Source: Laccaria trichodermophora (lineage: Eukaryota; Basidiomycota; Agaricomycetes; Agaricales; Hydnangiaceae). Taken from it: 64,000 nucleotides of DNA. Shown in pieces: positions 1-12,401 of the stretch. Made by a program: the position numbers and the translations under genes. The stretch covers positions 558,001 through 622,000 of the forward strand of contig JACTVC010000012.1 of the NCBI GenBank assembly GCA_018417955.1, given 5' to 3'. The stretch's first letter is position 1. Every line of letters begins with the position of its first letter. The notes beneath the pieces were generated by a model, which had not been told where the DNA came from, did not search any database, and saw only the letters and a program-made list of their open reading frames with translations.

Positions 1-662
1 GCGGTGATTGGGGGACCGGGGTCGAGGACGTTTTTGATTTATGTTATTGGTGGTATGTCTTTTCTGTTTTTTTTTTTAAATCTTGACGTGAAGTGCTGAT
101 GAGCGGGTTCTCTTTTTATCATCAAGATCAAGGGTATTACCCCCCTGATCATAGCATTGTCACTGGTGGTCTGGATAATATGGAATCTTTCGAGGCATTG
201 TTGTATGTCCAACTTCTCTTATTCTGTTTTTTGTATGTGCTGATGACGGTGCGTGCTCGATTAGAGAGCTTGCGGACCTACTGGGTCAAATGAAGCCTCC
301 GACTGCGAGCAAGGATGATATTGATAATTTGGGTTTAGAGATCATCGAACGGGTGAGTTGTATGGGTTTATCGACGTTCGCGTTGCTGATCTTTTTTTCT
401 AAAAAAAAAATGCAGTATTTGATTTGTCTTGATGAATGAGCCTGAGGATGATATCTGTGTCATGACCTGCCGACATGCGTTCCATAAATCTTGCGTTGAC
501 AAGTGGTTGCATACTGGTAGGAATAATTGTCCTGCTTGTCGGACGCCGGTATGTTTATACTTGGTTTTTTTTTTCTTCAATGCGTTTCTTATCACTTTTT
601 TTAGGGTGTTTCGACGGATGGGACATCGCCCATACACTCGCCCTTGACTTCAGGCGCTTGAT
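1..662 (+). pseudogene. RING-H2 finger protein, 3' part, decayed and cut by the window start
   Basis: C-terminal exons of a fungal RING-H2 (E3 ubiquitin ligase type) gene whose 5' part lies outside the window. Readable exons are about 1-52, 133-202, 265-352, 416-548 and 605-662, with GT-AG introns. The pieces YYPPDHSIVTGG and GRNNCPACRT are typical of an agaricomycete RING family. The H2 part (CRHAFHKSC, then CPAC) is intact. However, the first zinc-binding pair reads YLIC instead of CxxC, a TGA follows CLDE, and the rest of the RING is one base out of frame. The stretch normally between the LGLEII exon and the first cysteine pair is also missing. I infer a non-functional copy. The alternative is an unrecognised splice around 416-445. 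Confidence 0.6.
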
Positions 663-1129
663 TGCTTTTCCTTCGTTCGTATTCGTTTCGCATTTCGACT
701 TGCACATCCCGCTCAGTCCACCATGATCCCTCTCAATGAATTGAACCAACCCTCGCTCCCTACCACTTGTTTCCCCCTTCCCTTCCCCCTCTCGTCATTA
801 TCGTAGTAAGTAATAGTCTTGAGTCATAGTTCTCTCATCCATGCATTTCTACTCGAAAAACTCCAACGTGTTTTCTTTCACAAAACTAAGACATCCCTTT
901 TTTTTTCTTTTTTGTATTCTGCTACTTTTTTCATGATTAGTTATCGTCTCATCGCCCCCCCCTTTGTATATCGTAGCACTTGCTATATAAAGTGGACTAT
1001 AAAGAACAAGATAATTTGCTTTTTTTTCTTTTCCTGCCATGTTTGAAGTTGTACTTATCCACAAGTGCAGATCGAATATGGACACAGGTTGGGTATGACT
1101 ATTTTTTATTTCTCTTTTTTTTCTTGAGA
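663..1129. other. T-rich intergenic stretch
   Basis: No coding potential or repeat recognised. Several long T runs and short AT-rich tracts, consistent with a 3' flank of the RING copy and spacer before Element A. Confidence 0.5.
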
Positions 1130-2930
1130 TTTGTTCAACTGATCTATTGTCTCTGTCGTCTAGGCCATATTTTGTGATTTGTTCTTTTAACTGGGGCGGT
1201 TGCAGGCAACGCAGCCCAACGCAAAGACAACGTGACAACGCGTATGTTTGGCGACCAGAACTGGTACACACTCGACCAAATACGCACGCCGCTATAAATA
1301 AACAGGAGAGCTGTTGAGCAATCTAATTCATTGCTTGTACTCAAACCACCACATCACCTCTTTACTGGCTCCCGCCTTGTTTGAATCCTCTTCCTCTACT
1401 AAGCAAACTTCTTTGGTCTTTCATTTTTATCTTCCCTTCCGGCCTTGGCAATGTTCGCCTCGCAACCTCCTCGGCGAGCCACTCAGTAGCTCACGCCTAG
1501 TACGTCACGCTATCTCGCCAACTTCCACACACGCTAATTCTCTATGTCAGCCACTCACCCCTAACGTTATGCGATCTCAACAGCTTTACGCCATCTCGCT
1601 AATTCAACACCATCTCAAACGCGAACACTGACGCTGCTCAAGCCCTCAACGCGTTGCAGCCTGGGCGGGTCACCCACTCCCGCCGCTGTTCACGTCTAGT
1701 ACGCCACGCTATTTTACCAACTTTGAGGCATGCTCATTCTCTAGGTCAGCCACCAACGCCCAACGATACGCAATCCCAACTTAGTATTTACGCCATCTCG
1801 CTGGCAAGTTAACAGCATTTCAAACTCGAATAACAACGCTGCTCAAGCCCTCGACACGTTGCAGCCTAGGCGAGTCACCCATTCCCGTTGCCAAGTCAGA
1901 TATCGCCACGGTCACATCTCCTATTGCGTGGTGGCCTCGAGCCTAAGCGTAGTAAAGTAGCCGCATTCCTTGCCTGGGTGTGTAATCGGCCCAGGTATTG
2001 GGGTGCTGGCGTGGCCCTCCCGTCAGGGGGCCGGAGTGACACACCATCTGCCAGGACTGCCACTGGATGAAGGTTGACTTGGTTTCAACATGGTGCATAA
2101 GCGGCTTTGTCTGTCTTGCGGCGGGTTGGGCCTCGTCGACGCGTGGTGCTTTCAAATATTGGTGAGTCGTTAATCCTTCTTTCCTAGATTGTTGCCTTAC
2201 CATCAATCTGCAGCGGCAGTTTTACGAGGGCGATTTTTTTTCCAGGCGTGGCGATTTCAACTGAGCGGCGTATTCCCTTATTGTAAGCTCTATTTCTATT
2301 TTGTCTTTTTGTCAGCCATCTCACAAGCTTCCTTCGAGGCTCCCAGCCCGTTCTTTCACAAGCTTGAAGTTATGATTGGCGGGTACCCTTTCATTGGCAG
2401 AACAACCAATCGCTGCGCCACACATGTCCTAAAGCATCCTGGATACTGGTGTTATCCGGGTGTGGAAAGTCGCTCCTTCACGGGGGCGTGGGCAGGCAGA
2501 TGCGTGATTGCACACCTGGATGGTTGTTGGGGGCCTTTTCGAAGGTCTCTGGCATCGTCTCACCGGGCGTGGCACCGCTGACAACGGTGAAGCGACGGTT
2601 GGTTGCTTCTGCTTTTGATTTGGGTACTTCGCGTTCAGACACTGCGATTCCGGTGAGCGGCACATCTTATTTTTCTTAATCCCATTTTTTGCAACTCAAT
2701 TCAGGATTCCAAGTCAACCTCCCAAGCTTTCAACGTGTACTCAGAATCCGCAGGCTGTGAGTCAATGTTGCACTTGACTCTCCCATTTTTATGTCGAAAT
2801 CTATAGCCGCAATGTCATGCACACTCGTTCTCTCTTATTACTTCTCTGCTTCCTCCCCCTTTCTTTACTTATTCTGTAGTATTCTTTCTTTCTTCCTCTT
2901 CGTCTCTCAAATTCCATCCAGTGCAATATG
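1130..2930 (+). repeat. Element A copy 1 (unclassified ~1.7-kb dispersed repeat)
   Basis: First of several related copies (others at 6720, 16020 and, split, 18215/21691/40819). Each copy has a TATA-like GCTATAAAT about 100 bp in, CT-rich tracts, and the same series of possible introns (GTGAGTCGT... and GTAAGCTCT...CAG). It then has a conserved block from about 1925 to 2620 containing GTGTGGAAAGTCGCTCC. No frame stays open across copies. A short minus-strand ORF of about 87 codons recurs in four copies but is probably fortuitous. It could be a solo LTR, a non-autonomous retroelement or an amplified spliced non-coding gene. Borders are approximate. Confidence 0.7.
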
Positions 2931-3189
2931 TAGTTCTAATCATTATGCGTCAACTGTACCGTGACTCTGCTTGTTATCTCGCGCCCCCTTAAGACGAAGA
3001 GGACATCTCTGAATACGAAAGTGCGGCGATCACTGTGCGGCAGATCTGTGCGGCGATCCGGGTCACGTGTTTGTTGGCCAAACAATAGAGACGCGTCAAC
3101 ACAAGTACAACATACAAGGGCGACGCGTTTACCTTGCTCGCTCAGCCGCAAACTTCGTAGCTATCAACCATGAATAAATTATATTATGG

Positions 3190-3930
3190 TAACTACACAT
3201 TCTGATGAAGGAACGGGAGGGCGTGCTGTCGTATGGGGATGGCAGTACTAATGGCGCACGCTTGTCGCCTTTGTCGAAAACTGGCGACATATGGGAGGAG
3301 GATGCAAAGGGCGTGGTGTCGTACGGGGATGGCAGTAGTAACGGCGCATGCTTGTCAGGCATGCTGTCGTTCCAAGAGTGATGTGGTGCGTGGTCTAAGC
3401 CCAAGGAAGCTGCAAGGGCAGCCTGAAACTCTCGCTCTTCCTGTTCTTCTGCTTCTGCCTGAGCACGTTCCCTTTCTAACTGCTCCTTTTCCTCCAGTAT
3501 GCATCGATTTTTCATCTCGCGCACAGGATTCGGCCAGTCGTCGAAAGGAGGCCGAGCGAACAGTTAGAGGAGATGTCGTTAGTGGAGGTTGCGAGAGGGA
3601 GGTCAAAAAGAGGGGATGGTGGCCGAAATAAATAGGGACGTGGGGCTGGCATAAGGTGGACATGTTTTTTTCCTTTCGCGTTTTGAAAGCATATCGCGGC
3701 AGTGAGAGAAGATCCTGCACCCCCCTTTGGCAATGCAACAGTTCTTGCATAGCGTGTTCGCGCCTTTCGTGCAGGTGGTGGTCCATTGTTTGTCGACAGA
3801 CGAGAGGAATGGCGAGCGATCTGCTTGTGAGAGCTAGAGCCAGATAAGATGCCAAGGGCGGGCGAGCGGCGACCGATGTGCTAGCACCACTTTGGGAAGA
3901 TGTAATGGTAAGTATCCGCACCCGTTGCAC
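3190..3930 (-). CDS. Hypothetical protein with UIM-like helix, partial or degenerate
   Basis: Unrecognised minus-strand coding remnant. The clearest exon (about 3590-3190) encodes a charged helical segment with EEREFQAALAASLGL. This fits the ubiquitin-interacting-motif pattern (acidic run, hydrophobic, xxALxxS). A Ser/Pro-rich tail follows in which PLLLPSPYDTTPF is repeated as PLVLPSPYDSTPS. Upstream, 3690-3810 encodes a second helical segment with ERREHAMQELL in another frame, so an intron or lesion separates them. No start codon could be assigned. It lies between Element A copy 1 and UPF0014 copy 1 and may be a relic. Confidence 0.35.
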
Positions 3931-5190
3931 TTGAAGTTGCTATTGGTTATGGTTCAACTCCCAAGAATATGTAAAGAATGACTTACATGAAGCTAAAGAT
4001 GCCCTGGCGCAATACCAGAGGCCGCAGCAGCAGGGCCCCTAACAGGTAATGTATTCCTGCAATTCGGCGGTGTGGCTATGTGGAAGTTTTGGGTCTGTCA
4101 TTATGGTGATAAAGAAAAGATTGTGGGAGTGTCGAAGTCGTAAATAAAAGAAAGGAAGGAGGGAGGCGTTTGCTCAGCGCCGTCCTGGATGACAGTGGGC
4201 GAGCGACGCGTGCATGGGCAGCTCTCAGAACAGCGCTCAACAGATTGTCCCGTGACTGGACGGGAGTTGCCGCCGCACCAGTCGCCGCACAGTGCGGCGG
4301 TTTTTGCCGCACTTTCGAATTCAGAGATTTTCTGAAGACGAAATACTGTCATACACTAGAACTTCAATTTAAAAGAGAATTCCAATCTCGCCCAGCTCTG
4401 TTTCCTTGGTCAGATTTTTCACGTTCAGAAGACAGACTGTCGCGTGTCAGGCTGTCCAGTTCCTCTTGTATATCCGGACTGATAACAAAGTGAAAGAAAC
4501 TCATGACATTGACCGATCGGATGTGAGATACAGCCCTTTGTTCAGAGTCCACTCCGACCAGTCGCAACTTGCACTGTCGGAATCTGTACACAAGGACATC
4601 TCGGAACAAATGCATGTTGTTCAGCGTATGAAGTGGGTCCGCGGTACGAGAAGCGTTGCAGATTCGGAAGGAGAATATTCGCATGGGGAGAGTAGAGCCG
4701 CTGGAGGACATCGGGACTTCGAAAAAGGTGGAAAAGCCGCAAGTTAAAAAGACAGGCCAAATTTTGTGAAAAGCGGCTTATTGGCAAGCAAACAAAAAAG
4801 TTGAAAAAGCACAAAAAAGTCACAGAAAAAAGCAATGCCTAGCTCAGAGAGATTCATAAAGAATCTACTATCAGAGGGAAACTTGGAGGGAAATTTATAA
4901 GAGGAAAATTGAAGAACATGGAATGACACACCAGATTGCCTTCTGTCGATGCGCGTAGTTGTAAAACACGCTCCAAGGGCGTCGTCATTCTCGGTGGAAA
5001 TTTGCTGGGTGGCATTGGAGAGTGTTAGGGGATGTATGGTGTGAAGCAACCGTGCGTTATGGGGCTTGTGCGCTGTCAATAGGTCCTGCTCATATGACAC
5101 CTCTGGCTCGGTTGTCCTCATTGAACGCATGGACAGCGTACGCGGAAAGCTTTGGAGACAGCGGCAAAGTCTCCTCCAAGGTCTCCTCAT
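3931..5190. other. Spacer upstream of UPF0014 copy 1
   Basis: Only short, overlapping ORFs without recognisable domains on either strand (for example about 4364-4711 and 4744-5190, minus). The right edge, near 5190-5200, is the breakpoint where similarity to the 14.5-kb copy begins. No promoter motif could be assigned with confidence. Confidence 0.4.
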
Positions 5191-5344
5191 CGCTGTAGGA
5201 GAATCACGTGAGGTTTACTCCGATGATTATGTCATTCGGAACGCTTTTCCTTCTCTCTTCTCTTTCTTTCAAGCGTCACATAAGCGGCCTTGTTTCCTTG
5301 TATACTGTCCTCAGAGCCGTCGCTTGGATACAAGGAAGAGACCG

Positions 5345-6645
5345 ATGCATTCAGCACAGTTTGCGCTGACTATCCTGACCAGTTGGCAGGTTGGCGGCTT
5401 CGAGGAGCCTGTCAATGGGCAGGCAGACCTGTCCTGGGCGGACGTCGCAATGGCGATGACTTTCATCGTATTCAATGTCGGCGTCTCGACAGTATGCCAT
5501 CTTGGAGTAGGTGTGTCGTTGATGGTCGCCGCTTTGAGGTGTGTTGGCCAGTTGGCGGTTGTGGCGACACTCCTACAAAAAGTGTTCGAGACGCGTAACC
5601 CTTGGCTTGTTGCCCTCATTTCATGTGCGTGCACATTTATCACTATCTTTGGCTGAATTTTTAACTTCTCTGGAAGTCATCTTGAATTTTCTGGGGACAT
5701 TCGAGACGGGCAAGTCATCAGATGAGGCGTGAGCTCATTGCAGCTAACGGCGAGCCTAGTTGTCAATAAATCGAAGCGTCGTTTCAAACATATGGTGCGT
5801 ATTATCGTTTCGTAAGAACGAAATTTAGAATTCCATCCACTTCACAGTTCTCTGCCGTGTTATTTGCTATGCTGGGTTCAACTATCCCCATTTCTATCCT
5901 CGGAACGAAGTTCGCAATGTCCGTAGATCCCTTCTGGACTCCAATCCAATACAGTAGGACATCCCATCAGCTAGTATTTCATTTATAATTCAACTTACTT
6001 CACAGTTCCCATCGTTGGAATGCTCTGCGGCGCAACAATAAGCGGTGTTGTCGTCTCCGTTTCCTATCTCCTCAAGGAGCTGAGGTGCGAGACCACCACA
6101 ACGTCTGGGCTTCTAAAACTCATCCAGCGTTACAGGGAAAACCGAGACAAAGTCGAAATATTTTTGGCATTTGGTGCTACTAGGATGGAAGCATGCCGAC
6201 CAATTATCATCGAGGCGCTGAGATTGGCCCTAACGCCTTCAATCAATAGCATGAGGTTTCTTGATTCTCAGATGTACTGCCTCGCTTTTTCTAACACCTA
6301 CACCACAGTGTACTCGGAATTATTGCCATTCCCGGAATGATGACGGGCGCCATTCTCGGAGGTTCTTCTGTTCAGCAAGCCGCGAAATTACAAATGATTA
6401 TCATGTTCATGATCACCGCCAGCACGACTCTAGCGTCATTCTTTGTCACCTTCGCCGTCATTCTCGTGGTTGTCGATGCGGAGCATAGGATACGCAGCGA
6501 CCGAATATATAATGGGAAGCATGGGTTTTGGACGCTTAACGGGTGGAGTTTCAAGAAAATTTGGGAGAGATTGCGGTGTACGTTTCGAATAAACAATGAG
6601 GCTACCAGACAGCTGGACTCGGAGCAGAGTTCCCTGTTGGGATAA
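5345..6645 (+). CDS. UPF0014/FetB-family membrane protein, copy 1
   Basis: Polytopic membrane protein of the UPF0014 family (bacterial FetB/YbbM; the plant relative STAR2 acts as an ABC-type permease). Metal or solute export is possible but not shown for fungi. Exons join(5345..5624, 5677..5709, 5760..5794, 5848..5953, 6006..6084, 6136..6255, 6309..6645) give 329 aa without stops. Family hallmarks seen are LSWADVAMAMTFIVFNV, GSTIPISILGTKFAMS, FGATRMEACRPIIIEA and PGMMTGAILGG. Intron 2 is GC-AG (donor GCAAGT at 5710), required for frame and kept in the paralogue. The start is the first in-frame ATG before the first membrane segment. The 5' flank matches copy 2 for only about 150 bp, so the two probably have different promoters. 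Confidence 0.88.
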
Positions 6646-6719
6646 ACAGGTTTTGTACTTATGTTATTGCCCTTGGCGTTTAGAATCTGTGTACTGGATT
6701 CATTTATAACTTTCAACAG

Positions 6720-8370
6720 GCGACTGATCACGCAGTCTTTTGCGCTTGGGCTTTTAATTCAGGGGGTAGCAGACAACGCGGTCGACAACGCAATGACAAG
6801 GCGGATGTTTGGCGACCAAAATTGGTACACACCGTCCAAATACGCACGCGGCTATAAATGTTGTTGACCCATCTAATCCACTGCTTATACTCAAACCACC
6901 ACATTATCTCTCTTGACTGACTCCCGCCTTGTTCAAACCGTCCTCCTCTACTAAGAAAACCCCATTGGTCGTTCACCTCTATCTTCCCATCGATCCTTGC
7001 AATGTTTGCCTCCTCCAGCCACTCCTCACGCCCAGTACGCATTCCTATCTCGCCAGCATCCAGGCCCAGTAATTCTCTTTGTCAGCCACCTACACCCAAC
7101 GATACGATTTACACCATATCTCCGATTTAACAGCATCTCAAATTCGAACACCAATGCCACTCAAGCCCTCAACGCCTTGCAGTCTAGGCGAGTAACCCAT
7201 ACCCGTTGCCAAGTCAGATATCGCCACGGTCACATCTCCTATTGCGTGGTAGCCTCGAGCCTAAGCGTAGTAAAGTAGCCGCATTCCTTGCCTGGGTGTG
7301 TAATCGACCCAGGTATCGGGGTACTGGTGTGGCCCTCCCGTCAGGGGGCCGGAGTGACACACCATCTGCCAGGACTGCCACTGGATGAAGGTTGACATCG
7401 TTTCAACATGGTGCATAAGTGGCTTTGTCTGTCTTGCGGCGGGTTGGACCTCGTCGACGCGCGGTGCTTTCAAATATCGGTGAGTCGTCAATCCTTCTTT
7501 TCTAGATCGTTGCCTTACCATTCACCTACAGCGGTGTTTTTCCGAGGGTGATTTTTTCTCTGAGCATGGCGGTTCTGACTCGGCGGGCACATCCCCTTAT
7601 TGTAAGCTCTTTTTCTGTTGTCCTTTTGTCAGCCACCTCAAACCCTTTGGGCCATCAACTCGTGCTTCCAGACGCATTCAACGGGTACCCTTCCATTGGC
7701 AGAACAACCAATTGCACCACACAGGTCCTAAAACATCTGGATACTGGTGTTATCCGGGTGTGGAAAGTCGCTCCTTCATGGAGGCGTGGGCAGGCAGATG
7801 CGTGATTGCACACCTGGATGATTGCTGCGGGCCTTCTCGAAGGTCTCCAGCATCGTCTCACCGGACGTGGCACCGCTGACAACGGCGAAGCGGCGGTTGG
7901 TTGTTTTTGCTCTTGAATTGGATACACAGTACGGGGACGCTTCGGTTCCGGTGAGCTGGCCCTCGATTAACTCTTATCTTCTCTCACCCTCGCGTCATCT
8001 TCAGTCCATGTCATTTTTCGCATAACTCAGGAGATCAATTTGCGTTTCGGGGTTTTATTCAAACATAGTTGGTGCGTCTTCAGTCAACGTCATTTTGGAC
8101 ACTCTCACTTTCGCATCAAAAGGTTTTAATTTACACTTGCAACGTCTTGCGCCTCTACTTTTTTGTTTGATTCTCCACCAGTCTTTCTCTCTCTCTAAAT
8201 ATGATCAATCTTCAGTCATTTCCCTCATTGAACCTGTTTAGACGTAACTTCTGCTCTTTCCCCTCGTTACTTTCATAAACTCATCTGAACAATATCGATT
8301 TAATAAATAATTCCAAGTCACCATCGTCCACTCACGCTACAACCCCTTATGACGAAATATTTATCAAAGA
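6720..8370 (+). repeat. Element A copy 2
   Basis: Begins directly after the UPF0014 copy 1 stop codon. It holds the TATA-like GCTATAAAT at about 6851, the same intron-like GTGAGTCGT (7480) and GTAAGCTCT (7600), and the conserved block to about 7960. It was copied together with the UPF0014 gene (compare 16020-17745). Confidence 0.8.
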
Positions 8371-8413
8371 AATTTCATACAGTATACCCTTTATTTCACA
8401 AGCACAAAAGGAA

Positions 8414-10207
8414 TCACAAATCATCTACCTCCGGCTCGAAAACATCAACTTCTTCTTCTTCTTCGTCTTTGCCTGGGTCCGCAATATGATGTAGCAGCTC
8501 GTGAGTTTGAATATATACCCGCCATCCAATTTCTGCTTTCTCAGTACCCTGGAGAAATTCCAGTGTCGTTGCGTCGATGGGAACGTACAAGTCCACATCT
8601 AGATGACTCTGGCAATTACCGCATCCCTCTATATCCCAACGACTCAAAACAGCTTCCCGGCCAACCTCCACCTCCTTGCCGTCATGTCCCTGAGCGTACA
8701 ACCTGATGACAAACGAACCCTTGAACTGAGCGCGGTTAATATTATGTACCCATTTAATGATGGGAAAGGGGTTATCGGCAGTTGGATCGCTGCCCGCGAG
8801 CGTTATGGGATCGAATCCATACTGTGTCAGAGCAAGTGGGCCATCGACATGTGGATCGCTCTCTGCAAGCGCCATGTGATCAAATTGGGAATTAAGGGTG
8901 TCGACGGGGGATTTCTGGCTCGCTGGATCAACATCGACGGTTAGAGCATCAAGCGAGCCAGGACCGTAAGTGATCCCCAAGTCGTTCAGATCAGTTACGT
9001 CGTCCGAATTATAGTACTCTCCGCTGGGCATTTGGAAGGGGTAGAGTGGTGTAGTCATATCGAGATGGGTACCGGGAGGGAAATTCGGCGGCTGCCCGTC
9101 CTTCAGAATCGTCCCATTATAATTCGGAATAACGGTGAGGCTACCCCGTGTTGTAAAACCCCAGCATCGTTGCCACACCGCAAAGGCATAGTCGACGAAG
9201 GCATGATGGAAGTGGAATATCGGGTCAAAACCGGCTGTGTCGTTATCGGCTATATCGCCGTTGGCTCCACGAATGGGGCTTGCGTTATACCTCCCCGCCT
9301 GGTAGAACCCCCCAAGAGCAAGATGGATCCCGTTATGCGGACTTTCCAATGAAACGACGTAGTGACTCGAAGACCCATCCCCATGGTCTTTGATCCACTG
9401 GTTCTGGGAACTTGTGTTCGAAAAGACTGTATAGTTGGGCGCGAAGAGCGAGCGCAAATATCTAGAGCGAACGGAGAAGGTGTCTGGTCGTCGGGAGTGC
9501 TTTTCGTCATCCGGGATGTTGACGGTGCCAAGCAACCACTCAGTCACATTATCGTTAAGCATCTGGGCGTTCTGAGCGTGATTGGTGAAAGCTGCATTAT
9601 GCACTTCCGTTTGCTTCCTAGCTTCCTCGGTTCCCATTAAGCCTGCAGACAACATACAATCAGCGCTCGGAAATTGTAACAAGGAGCCGTGGCTGAGCTG
9701 CTACGGCGGGAGACTCACCTGAAAGCGGGTAGCGGACGGTATCATATCCTTCGGGTTTGCTGGAGCGATGATCCCTAAGTAGATTAACTAGTGCTGCCTG
9801 GAGCTTGTATGAGTAAAGCGGATTGTCGGTGCGACCATCCAGTTCGAAGGTCGGGGAAGTAAGGACAGATGGAATGGTTGGTTTGCTGGTGGGCTCCGGG
9901 TTAGCTAGCTCATCCCAGAACGGGATAGTGACATCTTGACAGCCGGGGATGCTTCGCAGTGCATCCTCCATACGAAGAAGATACGCGCGATGCCAGGTAG
10001 GGAACAGAACGGTGCCGTGCCAGCAATACCCTCCCCACCAAGTCGGATCCGTTTCTCCCGGTCCACGGAAAGGCAGTCCGTGGAGGCTACCAATGTGAAA
10101 AAAGGAGTTTGGATCGTCGGGAGGGAGAGTCTGAATACCACGGTATGCCCTGATGAGGTTTTCAAGCTTAAATCGATCTTCACCCGAATCGTATAAGTAC
10201 TAGACAT
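8414..10207 (-). CDS. Tyrosinase (type-3 copper oxidase); 5' end unclear
   Basis: Monophenol/o-diphenol oxidase of melanin-type pathways. Exon 1 runs about 10207-9719, the intron is 9718-9643 (GTGAGT...CTGCAG), and exon 2 is 9642-8414. All copper ligands are visible. CuA has the His of SLHGLPFRGP, CWHG and PTWHR. CuB has SPHN, GIHLALGG and the His of DPIFHFHH. An extended C-terminal domain with an acidic tail (DEEEEEVDVFEPEVDDL) follows, about 570 residues in all, normal for fungal tyrosinases. Oddity: the frame that encodes EDRFKLENLIRAY and the CuA site has no ATG. The only nearby start, MSSTYTIRV at 10207, is one base out of frame. Either a small frameshift inactivated the N-terminus, or the start lies in an upstream exon (a good GTAAGT...TTAG intron lies at about 10325-10270). 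Confidence 0.85.
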
Positions 10208-10259
10208 ATTGGAGGGAGTGACGGACGCGAATTGAACTCATGGCGTTGGGTTCGTGAAA

Positions 10260-12300
10260 GCACAAACTAAGTGGCTAGTTAGCACATGTCCGTCAATGAA
10301 CAAGTAGTATATTCCAACTTACCGGCTGAGGGTGCAAAGTCGATCTGAGTTGTCTGAGACTTGTGGGCACAATCTTTTACCTGCGGTGTACTATATCTGT
10401 ATGGTATCAATATTTCTATGTGTTTGGAGCAGTCATAAAGTTAACTCTTGCCGCTAGGATGATTGCGCAATGATCGGTCCGTACGAGTGACGATCTGCCG
10501 ATTACAGTTTGACCATATCGAAATGGGGGACATTTTTCGGCGTGTAGGTATGGATTTGTGTTTTGAGAAGCAGGTTTTGGGGTACAGTCATACTTTTCTT
10601 GCGATTTGATAGGACCTCGTGCTCGACCATCGAAATCTGGCCTTGTCGAAATGGGGCGCATTGGTACAGATACGAATCTGTGGAAGTTTGAGAAGCAGGT
10701 TTTGGGGGACAGTCATGTTCATGTTCATTGATAAGACCTGGCTCGCAGGCCGATGGCGCTCAAGCCAATGTATTGATCATGGATTCATGGCAGATGATCG
10801 ATATCGATGATCACAGGCAGGTTTGCAAATGGTAGGCGCCCTGGTGACATTTTGTCAGCGCAGTGCTCATGCAGACGGACATATCAACGATGACCACTCG
10901 CCGACATTTGACTGTAGTACCATGATGGTCAATTCTTAGCAAGGTTGCATGAGCTCCCATTCTCGCCTCTCAAGTAGGTCACCTATTCAATCAATTATTT
11001 CGTTCGGAATGAGCTCCTAGGCATATGTCGTGAATGTTCCAACGATGGGCTCGGATGGGAAAGGCGATGTTTTTGATAAAGCTGCCACGGGGTCGATCCC
11101 AATTGACTGCTTAAGGGCGCCAGGCCTCCCCACGTCCATTTCCGCTAAGCGTCTCAGCAGCTATGAGGCTGCCGGTAATAAGTATGCAGACATGTTGTGA
11201 AAGGGCTTGAGAAGTTTCTTTCGTCACCCACCTGGTCCCATGATGGTCCAAATTCGTCTGTCCATTGAGACCAGATTCCCTCACGGATAGGGTGGTTCTG
11301 ATACAATTCACGGGCCGGAGGCTGTCGTCGTGGCTGAGATGATTGGTCGGAGCCTTGTGAAAGGGGGACATAAAGACCTTCTGCTGCACAAAGTCATATG
11401 AGATCGCCGACGATAAAAGCGGAGACGCTCGTTTCATCTAACTCACTGATTGTGATGGTTGTTTTCGACGTTTTGATAGATTCAAGTTGATGAATGTATT
11501 ATCCTCGTGTCTATTGCAGTCCATTATCCAAGATCTTGTTGTCATTTTTGCATGACTATCAGACCACTTCTCAGATGTTGTCGCCGCATAGCGCGGTCGA
11601 GATCATTGACGAGTCGCGTGGAGTGGCCAGATCGAAGGCGGACGCTAGATGCCATTATTCCACAAGTAGTACACAACTTGAGATAAACTGGAGATGCTGG
11701 ACTGGACTAGCGAGGTAGGAGCTTCGCTGGTAATGCCTTGCTAATGATTGCAATGTTCATGCATGCCTATAATAGCTGTGGGATCGAGTAGAAGAAGAAC
11801 TGAAAAAGATCAAGAGATTGTTCTGTTTCAAGTCAGACACTGTTTTTTGTTTGTTCATGGCAGTAGTGTGCGCGCTAAAGATGGCCACCGATCGGAATTG
11901 CAGTATGGTTATGAATGAACGAGTTGGTTCGCAGGTCTTTTCTTCTCTTTTCCAAAAAAAGGAGCATTATGTCACGTCACAGGAGTGAAGGGGCTTCCTG
12001 AGTCGGACCCCAGGTGCCGAACAAAATGTCCCCCAATTCATTCAAGTTCACCGCGCTTTCTACATTCAAATTGTTTACCAACATCTCGGAAGTCCGAGTT
12101 CACGGGTTTCGGGAACCGGACCATGTTCATTCATTCGCTAAAGATGGGTTCTGAGAACTTATGCATAAGGTAGGATTCACGCACAAACCTCCACATCACA
12201 TCTGGACATGAGATAGGCTTCCTGAGTCGGAGCCCATGCCAAACAAAATGTCCCCCAAATCATTCACCGGGCTTTCTAAGAGGAGAAGAGGTCTGATGTG
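10260..12300. other. Intergenic region with two degenerate direct repeats
   Basis: No gene recognised. Two imperfect direct repeats are visible. About 10505-10605 and 10630-10730 share GAGAAGCAGGTTTTGGGG and TCGAAATGGGG. About 11985-12060 and 12208-12280 share GGCTTCCTGAGTCGGA and ACAAAATGTCCCCCA. The first pair sits upstream of the tyrosinase gene and could be promoter-related or an old tandem duplication. Confidence 0.5.
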
Positions 12301-12401
12301 AAAATCGTGTGCATGGATCGCTCGCCAAAGTACATAAGAACGCGATAACCCACTCCCTCCCCCTCGTCCACTACCCCTCTACACAGTCATTTCTTTTGAG
12401 T

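Larger units (their letters stand above)
5195..8370. repeat. Segmental duplication, left copy
   Basis: Collinear with about 14495-17745. It contains a whole UPF0014 gene, its 5' flank from GAGAATCAC onward, and the following Element A copy. The two copies are 9.3 kb apart in direct orientation, with the tyrosinase gene between them. Coding exons keep the same lengths; introns and flanks carry scattered substitutions and small indels, so the duplication is not very recent. Confidence 0.85.

Noticed and set aside
1943..2206. Conserved ~87-codon minus-strand ORF shared by Element A copies as a protein gene
   Set aside because: Start and end vary between copies, changes are not codon-biased by eye, and other frames are equally conserved; better seen as conserved repeat DNA.
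5345..6645. UPF0014 copy 1 as a pseudogene
   Set aside because: Apparent stops vanish once all six introns, including the GC-AG one, are removed; 329 codons remain open.
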